DNA from: Aedes albopictus
Taxonomy: Eukaryota; Arthropoda; Insecta; Diptera; Culicidae
NCBI RefSeq assembly: GCF_035046485.1
Contig: NC_085138.1
Location: 444,827,204 to 444,891,203, forward strand
Length of the DNA: 64,000 nt
Direction: 5' to 3'
Shown here: positions 24,801 through 33,800 of the stretch, one piece after another
How positions within the stretch are numbered: position 1 is the stretch's first letter
How the letters are laid out: each line of letters starts with the position of its first letter
Notes under the pieces: model-generated
The model's input: only the letters and a program-made list of their open reading frames with translations
Databases searched by the model: none
What the model was told of the DNA's origin: nothing
Program-made: the position numbers and the translations under genes

Positions 24801-27800
24801 GAGCGCATTTCCGACGACAGATGAGCTACGCTGCGAGCAAGTGTGACCACGTGCGATTCCAGCCGCTGGAAGCGCTTGTTGATGCCTCGAATGTCTCGTA
24901 CTTTTCTTCGCTCATCCGTTCGTCTACGATCCCGGATGGGGCGACCACTAACCGAACTGGATGGAAGAGAAGACAAACTGCCGTGTCGTCTTCGGCGATT
25001 GACTCGTTGACTGATGTCGTTACTGGCCATCCGGTTGCCGAGCATTTTCAGCACTTCACTGTACATGGATTCGAGGCCTTCGAGCTGATTGCGAATCTGC
25101 TGCAGTCCACCATCCGTTTCGGATTCACTGACCGATTGTCCAGCGTCCCATGGACCTCCGAGAAGCGATTCCAAGTCGAGGGAACGGGTTGTGTTTGTTA
25201 CGGAGGCACCGTCCGTATCGAGGCCAAATACTGAAATGAGGGAGAGGAAACAGTAGATGAAGTAGTTCTATGAATGGTTCTAAGAAGTTGCTGAGTAAAT
25301 TCATACTCATACGAACTACATCCATGGCTAAATGACCTTTAAGAAGTTACTTACGATGTTTCTTGAGCATGTTTTGCTCGTGCTTCTTGCTACTGGACGA
25401 CAGTTTCAGATTGTGCATGTAGCTCTGAATCGTGTTCACCGACGGATGTCCCTTGGAGGGACCAATGGGCTGCGGGTTTTTACTGGCCCGATTATAGGTG
25501 TCTGTTCCGTACTCCTGTTTGGCTTGGTGCTTGGAGGAGTTGGCCGACTTGCTGTGGTGCATGGTGTTTGGACCTCCTCCACCGGATGTCGCATGATACG
25601 GCGTTCCACCATCAGGCGATAGCGGAGGCAACGGAGGAGACATGGATGAAGCACTTTCCGACATGGTACTCTCCGGACGAATCATCATTCCTTTGATGCC
25701 AGGCTCTAGAATGTTGCGCAGCTCCGCATCCACGACGTCGATCTATGAAACAATTGGAAGATGTAAAGCTAGTCGTCCTAGTCACACTATTGTAAACTTA
25801 CCCATTCCGATTCAGATTTGCTACGATTCCGCTCAGTTTGTTCGACCATGCCCAGGTTGGCCGATTGCTGAACAGCACCTTTCCTTCCACTGGAGTACGC
25901 AGCACTTCCACGTCCCGAGTCCACATTGGAACTGTGATTCCCATTACGGTCGTAATCGGAGCTGGAAATCGAATCGATTTGCTTGCTCCCATTGGTGTTC
26001 ATCTGGACAACATGCGACGAGTCAGATGCTATCTGTACCACTGTATTGTTACTGTTGATTTGCTGATTTCCGTTGATCAAATGCTGTTGATTCGGTGGTT
26101 TCTGGACAGATCTTGCTCCGGCTACGGGTCCGCTGGATTCCACTGGATTATGATTTTTGTCCATTTGCTCGTGCCCATTGTAACTGGAGTCACCGATGTT
26201 GATTGTCATATGGCTTGTTCCGTGAGGAATTTGCTGTTGATGCGGGACAGGACTATCCGAGTATTCAGCAAGGATTTTGTGTCTTGTTTGAGGAGTATGT
26301 TGGAAGTTCACTGGAGTCATTTGAGGCGTTGGTTGTCCGGTTTGAGGATGATTGTGACGATAGTTATGGACATAGTTTTGCTGCAGTTGGCGATTGTGCT
26401 GCTGAGCAGGAGTTTGTATGGTTACCCGGGAATTGTTGTGCTGACGGAATCCCCCATCGTCGCTATCAGTTCCATCCATTTGGTTGGGGAAATTCTGTGG
26501 AGTTCTGTTGACGTCGATTGCCGCTGTATTGAGTTGAGGTTGCGACATAGCTTTCATACTACGAAAACCGGACAGCGAATCCGCATTGTAACCTTCTGCT
26601 GGATCGGCAAACTTTTTATGGTAGTACAATGGCGAGTCACCCCTGGCATTTGAACTCCACAGATTGATATTGGACTGAGCGTGGTTCAGATTGTTACCTT
26701 GACTTACTCCAGGCATGTGGAATGATGATGATCCGAGACTATCGTGCTGTTGTTGATGTTGTTGGAGCTGGTGTTGAAGGAGCGATGAAACGTTGTTCAA
26801 CTCGTCTTCGACTGTGTCAGTACTGTCCTTTTTGAACTTAGACGAAATCAAGTCTTTTAATTTATGATAATTTTTTGACACAGAATTCTTTACGGTTTCT
26901 CTATCCTTAGAAAGCCCTTCGCGTTCTGCTAGAGCTGTAATATCTTCAGGTAAACGTACTGCGTTACGGGGAATCGTTCCGGTTATGGATGAATGGATGA
27001 CCTCAATTTGGGCTTGATTCTGAATTGAAAAACAAATCAATTTGTTAGTACCTAGACAAAACTTCCCCCTGTATTTGAATAAGAAACGTGGTCACAGCTG
27101 GCGTGGGAGCAGATCTCTGTCCAACGTAAACCTAAGTTAGCCATGAAAAATGTAGCAAACTTCAAACAAATTTCGGTCAGCTTATGAAACCCTTTCTACT
27201 AACTCCTTTATAATTGTAAGAAGAAAAGAAAACACCATTCCCATTTGTAAACTGCTTCTGCTTTGACTGTCAACGTCCGAAACAGAATGTAAGCCAACCC
27301 AAAGATCTTCGCACTCATTTGCAACAAGCGGAAATTTTCGTGCGCTCGCTGTGATACTCTTTTCTTTCAGAACCGTTTGCATTCTGGTTAGTTACCGTAT
27401 CTGGTATCGATTTTCCAACATCAAATGCGAAAAAGATAGCTCGCGTGGAGGGATTTTTCATCCATAACAGCAGCATCATCGGCGGCAACAACATCAACAA
27501 TAAGGCGCAAAACCCTTTTCCGCTTGATTTCGTTTTGTTCAACGATTCGTTTGAAGGCCCGGCCTCATTGAAGGAGTGACCCCGAGCATGATTGCTTGGA
27601 TCGTTCATCTTTCGATCCCAGTTGGCGCGCATCGGCGAAAAAAAAGTTCTGATTTTGACACCTTCTCCGTCGAAGTTGGGCCCAGTGATAGTGGTATATA
27701 AGTTAGCGAAATCTTACCCTTTTTGATAAATGAGGAAAGGTCTTCTTGGGAAATTAGCCACCCGCGTCCGATATCACGAACTGATAAGGGTGAATTTCTG

Positions 27801-30800
27801 AGAAATTGTTCTACACTGGTAATGCTGTCCGTTGAACAACGAAAGACGACATTCGTTAGAAACTTGCAGATGGATCATTAAAATGGCAGGCCGTGAATAT
27901 TTGCACGAAAACTTGAATTGATAAAAGTCCATTATCGATTCTCAAAGACGCTCAAAAACTCTTTACCAAAAAATATTCAATTGAGCTTTCGAACCCCGTC
28001 ATTAAAATACCGTTTTGGATAACGTTCGATTTCACGTTGACGCTTTCCTTCGTCAGAAATCATCCCTCATTTGAAGAAACACAAATTCTACACTCCATCC
28101 AAGTAAGCCATTATAGATTTCGCGCGATATTCTCTTTAATTTGAGTTTTACGACCGACTCTCGTTTCTCGCATATATCTTACAAGGGCAATGATGAATGG
28201 TGCTTTTCTTTCGTTTTTTTTTGGCATAACGTCTCATAAAAAGTAACGATGCGTGTCGTGTCAGAATGTGTTTAATGTCACCGTTTATAGTCACCCGCCG
28301 AGGACGTAGTCAGGTTTGCGAACGCAGGAGGACTTATGCCATAGGAGCGGACCAGGAGGTTTCCGAGGGTTTCAGGGGGTTTCAAGGGGATTCAGAGGCT
28401 CGCAGATGGGTTTCACGGAGGTTTCATGTGGTTTTTAGATTCGTTTAAAGGGGTTTTATTGGGGGTTAAGGAGGCGTTTCAAGGCCTTTCAATGATTCAT
28501 TTCACGGAGGTTTAATAGTGGTTTCAAAGGCATTTTAAAACGTTTCAAGACGTTGCAATGCGTTCAGGAGGTTCCAGAGGTATTTAAGGGGGTTCAGAAG
28601 CTATCTAGTAAATTTCACAGAGTTTTCATGAGAGTTTTAGAGCGTTTCAAAGCATTTCAAAGCGTTTGAAAGCGTGGTTTGGGGGGGGGGGGGGGGGTGG
28701 AGGCGTTAGGTTGTTTGAGGAGGGATTCAGAGGCTCGCGGATGAATTTTACGGAGGTTTTATGGGGGTTTTTAAAATGTTTCAAAGCAAAACGAAAATCG
28801 GGTTAAGTACCCAAGTAACACACATGTTATATAAAAGTAACGACAGCGCAAGTTTTGGTTGTATAGAAGTTTATTTTACGTTATTTCAACACAATGTTAG
28901 AATTACGTAAAATAAACTTCTATACAACCAAAACTTGCGCTGTCGTAACTTTCTTATAACATGTGTGTTGCTTGGGTAGGGTCTTGTACCATTTGTGCAG
29001 GTGTACCTATTTTGGGCTCTTGCCGCTATAACTAAGTCAATTTCAAACGGATTGATTTGAATTTTTGTATAGAATTAGGCACGTACAGTATCTAACTCTA
29101 TACAAAAACTCAAACCAATCGGTTTGACTTTTACTTAGTTATAGCGGAAAGTGTCCAAAATAGGTACACCTGCCCAAATGGTACAAGACCCTACTGCTCT
29201 TTTTAATTCCGAGTCAAGTGCGAGACACTGAAGACGACCTTACAGTTGAGGTCGAAATACGTATCTGTCAAAGAATGGAATTTCTTAGTGGAGTTAAAAG
29301 GAACTTATTGGATGCTTTCGACTGTGATTGCTAATTTGTTTCGTAGGTTTTCGGCTCATTCAGTCTTTAAAGCAGCTTAAACGACTATTGCTTCTATATT
29401 TTGACGTTTCGACGTTCCTGAAAAAGACGAAACATACGTCGAAACGACGAAATGTAGAAGCAATAGTTGTTTATGCTGCTTTAAGGACTGAAAATCCGAA
29501 AACCTACGAAACAAGTTAAAACGAACAGTACTTAACCCGATTTTATTTTTACTTAGAGGTATTCCACTAATACGCCGAGGTTCATCATCATTGTTACAAA
29601 GCGTTTCTGGAGGTTTCAGAGAAGTTTCAAGTAGCTTCAGAAGCTCTCAGGTGATTTTCAGGACACTTCGTAGGGGGTTGAAAGGCGTTTCTATGCATTT
29701 CAGGGCGTTTCATAAAATTACACATAAATTTCACAGTAGTTTCATGGGGGTTTCAGAAGCGCTTTGCAGCGTTTCAGGGCTTTTCAGGAGGTTTTATATG
29801 GGTTCCATGGAGATTTCATTGGGGCTCAAGAGGTGTTTCAATGCGTTCCATGATGTTTCATGGGCTTCAGAGGCTCACAAATGAATTTCACGAAGGTTTC
29901 ATGCATGGGGATTTCAGAGGCGTTTCAAGGCGATTCAATCGTTTCAGGGCGTTTCATGAGGTTTCAGATGAGTTTTAGGGGGATTCGGAGGCTCTTTGAT
30001 GAGTTCCACAGAGGGGTAATTCTCGCTGAGACCAGCCCACTATTTACACCTTGACTTCAAAAATGTTTAAGGTGCTGATTTTCTGAAAGCCCTCGCTAAA
30101 AAAGTAAGAAAAATGCATTTGGTTACTCAAATTGATGGACCCCTCGTTAGTTTGAGCCACATCAATTTTTGCAAACCCCTCGATTTTGGTCAAATGGTGG
30201 CTCACTTTTTTTTTCTCCCTCATCTGTAGAGCCTTTTAACCACTGCGTCCACTATTTAGGAATATTGTGGTATGACCCATATTTAATTTGGTGCTAGTCA
30301 AGTATCCTGTCACAATTGAGCTGTGATGGACAATGGTTGATGTAACACCTGATCCCAACTAGGCACAACTCGTTTTATAAAGTTTATTACCCTGTTGGGA
30401 TTACTTCTCCAAATTTCCAAGGGCTCTAGAAACCCTTTACCAAATATCGCCAATCTGTGATGGTACAGCACTCCGCAGTTGCAGAGTAAATGCTCGGCAG
30501 TTTCGTTTTCCGTTTGACAGAAACGACACTCGGAGGATTGGATTTTTCCAATCTTACTTAGATGATATTTACTCGGGCAGTGGCCAGTCATCAGACCAGT
30601 AATTACCCTGAGATCTCTTTTGTTTAGATTCAGTATGGACCTGGCTTTTTCTGCACTGGGTTTTATGAACCTTTTTGCTTGCTTGGATGTATCCGTGGCA
30701 TTCCAATTAGATTCTACCGTGGACATTTCCCAAGTTTTTAGTTTCATTCGAAGAGCACACTCAGGAACTCCACAGAAAGGTTCAGGGCCTACAAAGCTTG

Positions 30801-33800
30801 ATGCCGCACCCTGTCTAGCTAAATTGTCGGCGTTTTCATTTCCCAGAATTCCACAATGACCGGGCACCCAGTATAAAGTTACCTCATTCCTACTGGCCAA
30901 TTGCTTCAGAGAAATAATGCATTCCCACACTAGCTTTGATTGACACGTGAAAGCTTTTAGCGCATTTAGAGCCGCCTGACTGTCCGAAAAAATACAGATC
31001 TTGGCAAACCTATAATTTCTTTTCAGACAAATATTGGCACACTCTAGAATGGCTTGAACTTCCGCTTGAAATACAGTGGGACTGCATCCCATTGGTATAG
31101 CCTTACTGATACCGGGGCCAAAAACACCAGCTCCAGTATTTTCTCCCATCTTGGACCCATCAGTATAAAATACAATAGAACCTGGACGTAAACTTGGCCC
31201 ACCAGCATCCCAAACATAGCGACATGGTTTCACCACTTTGAAGGGAACATCATAGTTGGTCTTCGTTATCATCCAATCTTCTACTGTTTTTATGTCCATG
31301 TTTAATTTGAAGTCTTTGATGATCCTCAAATGTCCAGCAAGATCCCCGTCTAGGACTTTATTGTAACGTATAAACTGCAGGGCACTTTTTGCCGCTTGTA
31401 GTTTAACAAATTGATGCAATGGCAGTAAATTAAGAAGGGCATCCAAAGCAACTGATGGAGTGCTTTTCATTGCTCCTGTCATAGATATACATGCAAGTCT
31501 TTGTAACTTACTTAGCTTCTTTTGACAGGTTACCTCATTTGTTTTGGGCCACCAAACAAGTGAAGCATAAGTAATCTTAGGCCGGACTATTGCAGCATAG
31601 ATCCAGTGAATCATGTTAGGTCTAAGACCCCAGGTTTTTCCTAAGGCTTTGCTGCAAACCCAAAGGGCATTGGTACCCTTGGTTAAAACATTGTTTAAAT
31701 GAGAATTCCAATTCAGTCTTTTGTCCAAAGTTACCCCAAGATGTTTAACTTCTTCTGAGAACTGAATTTGAACTCCATCTAAAGAAGGTTCAGTAAGATT
31801 TATTTTTAACCTTCTAGTAAAAGGTACAATTACAGTTTTTGAAGGGTTTACGTTTAATCCCTCCTCTCGGCACCATTTGATGGTAACATTCAACGCAGAT
31901 TGTAGCCGGCTAGATATCGTGTCGTCATATTTTCCACGTATCAGAATAGCTACATCATCTGCGTATCCAATAACCTCAAAGCCTTGATTGATGAGTTTTT
32001 TAAGGAGTTCGTCCACTACCAAAGACCACAATAAGGGCGATAGTACTCCTCCTTGAGGACAGCCCTTCACAGATCTTACTGGCTCACTTAAACCGTTATA
32101 ACACGAAATTTTCTTCAAAAACCACCTCAAAACGAATAGTTGTTGAAAAGAGGAAAGATAGAGCTACTATTTACAATAATAAAAAGTTGGGTCGGCCATA
32201 TTGATTTTTGCCGCCATCTTGGATTTTTATACCTAAACATTTGTTTCATCAAGAGGGCAACCACCGATTTCCAAAATTTTTGCATCAATTGAAAGCTGAG
32301 ACATTTATACATAACATATAAAAAAAATTAGAGATGTCTTTTCCTTCTTTCAAAAGTTATCTGCCGTTTTGTAAATCATGCCACTTTTGCGCACTGGGCC
32401 CGGTGCCGGCCGTTTACATTAATGCAACGATATTTCGCAGTGTTTACGAACACGAATTTAAATTCTGAGTCCACTAATGGAAAGCTGAAGGTTTAAGCTT
32501 TTCAAAACACTATGAAAGTAATGAAAACAATGCCCGCATCATTGAGAAACAGTCAAAAACGGAAACGAACCTACGATTTGGCCAAATTTTGCTACACGCG
32601 CTTTTGTGTATACATGCAGGCGTAAACTCGGATGCTGTTGCATGTCGTTGCCGGTGCGCATGGAAATGTATGGAGAAAACGTGGCTTAGTTTACAAAACT
32701 GCAGATAACTTTTGATAGGAAAAAAAGACATCTCTAATTTTTTGATATGTTTTGTATAAATGCCTCAGCTCTCAATCGATGTAAAAATTTTTAAAATAGG
32801 TGGTTGCCCTCATGGTGAAAAAAATGTTATGGTATAAAAATCCAAGATGGCGGCCAAAATCAATATGGCCGACCCAACTTTTTATTATTGTGAATAGTAG
32901 TTCTATCTTTTCTCTTTTCAACAACAATTCGTTTTGAGGTGGTTTTTCAAGAAACTTTCGAGTTATAACGGTTTATATTAGCCATCATTTGGCCAAAATC
33001 AAGGGGTCTGCAAAAATTGTTGTGGCTCTAACTAACGGGGGGTCCATCAATTTGAGTAACCAAATGCTTTTTTGAATGAGTGTAATCAGTTTTGAACCTT
33101 TTAATTCCGCCCTATGTTGCTTATTCTTTGACAGATACGCGTATTTCGACTTCCACTTGTAATCTTCCTCAGTGTCAGTTATCCACTGGATACGCGTATC
33201 TGTCAAAGGATAAGCAACATAGGGCGGAATTAAAAGGTACAAAACTGATTACACCCATTCAAAGAGGGTATTCTGCTTAGAGGGTTCGAAAAGTCGGTAC
33301 AAGATTATGACCAAATGCATTTTTCTTACTTTTTTAGCGAGGGCTTTCATAAAATCGGCACCTTAAACATTTTTGAAGACATGGTGTAAATAGTGGGCCG
33401 GTCTCAGCGAGAATTACCCAGAGGCTTCATAGGGGTTTAAGAAGCGTTTCAAAGTGTTTTAAGACGTTTCAGGGCGTATCATGGGGTTTGAGGGGGCTTC
33501 AAAGGCTCTCGGATGAATTTCAATTTCTTAGTAGAGCCGATGACCTATACTCAATGGAGTTCTTGGAGATCATTAAACAGACAATGAACTCATCACTTAA
33601 CCCTTCAGGACGCGGGCCGTTGTAACAAGACCAAAAAAATGACTACGTTGATATATCCCATAACCTATATTCAAGGAAGCTCTTGGAGATCCCTCAACTG
33701 ACAATGAGCTCACCACTTGACAACACATAGTTACATGAGGCTGTGTAAGCATAAATTTCATTCATAATGTTGGAACATTGATCACTGATTACACTAGTAG

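Larger units (their letters stand above)
30014..33419. repeat. Foldback element carrying a LINE and a smaller MITE
   Basis: The left end GGGTAATTCTCGCTGAGACC and right end GGTCTCAGCGAGAATTACCC are exact inverses. Left-arm blocks 30014-30205 and 32081-32400 mirror right-arm blocks up to 33419. The left arm is split by a LINE (30208-32080) and the right arm by a 187-base MITE (33074-33260). Both arms contain GGCGGC next to CATCTTGG. Confidence 0.5.

Noticed and set aside
24725..25234. 169-residue plus-strand frame
   Set aside because: Shadow of scaffold exon e.
25642..26653. 138- and 271-residue plus-strand frames
   Set aside because: Shadows opposite scaffold exons c and d, which have splice sites and consistent phase.
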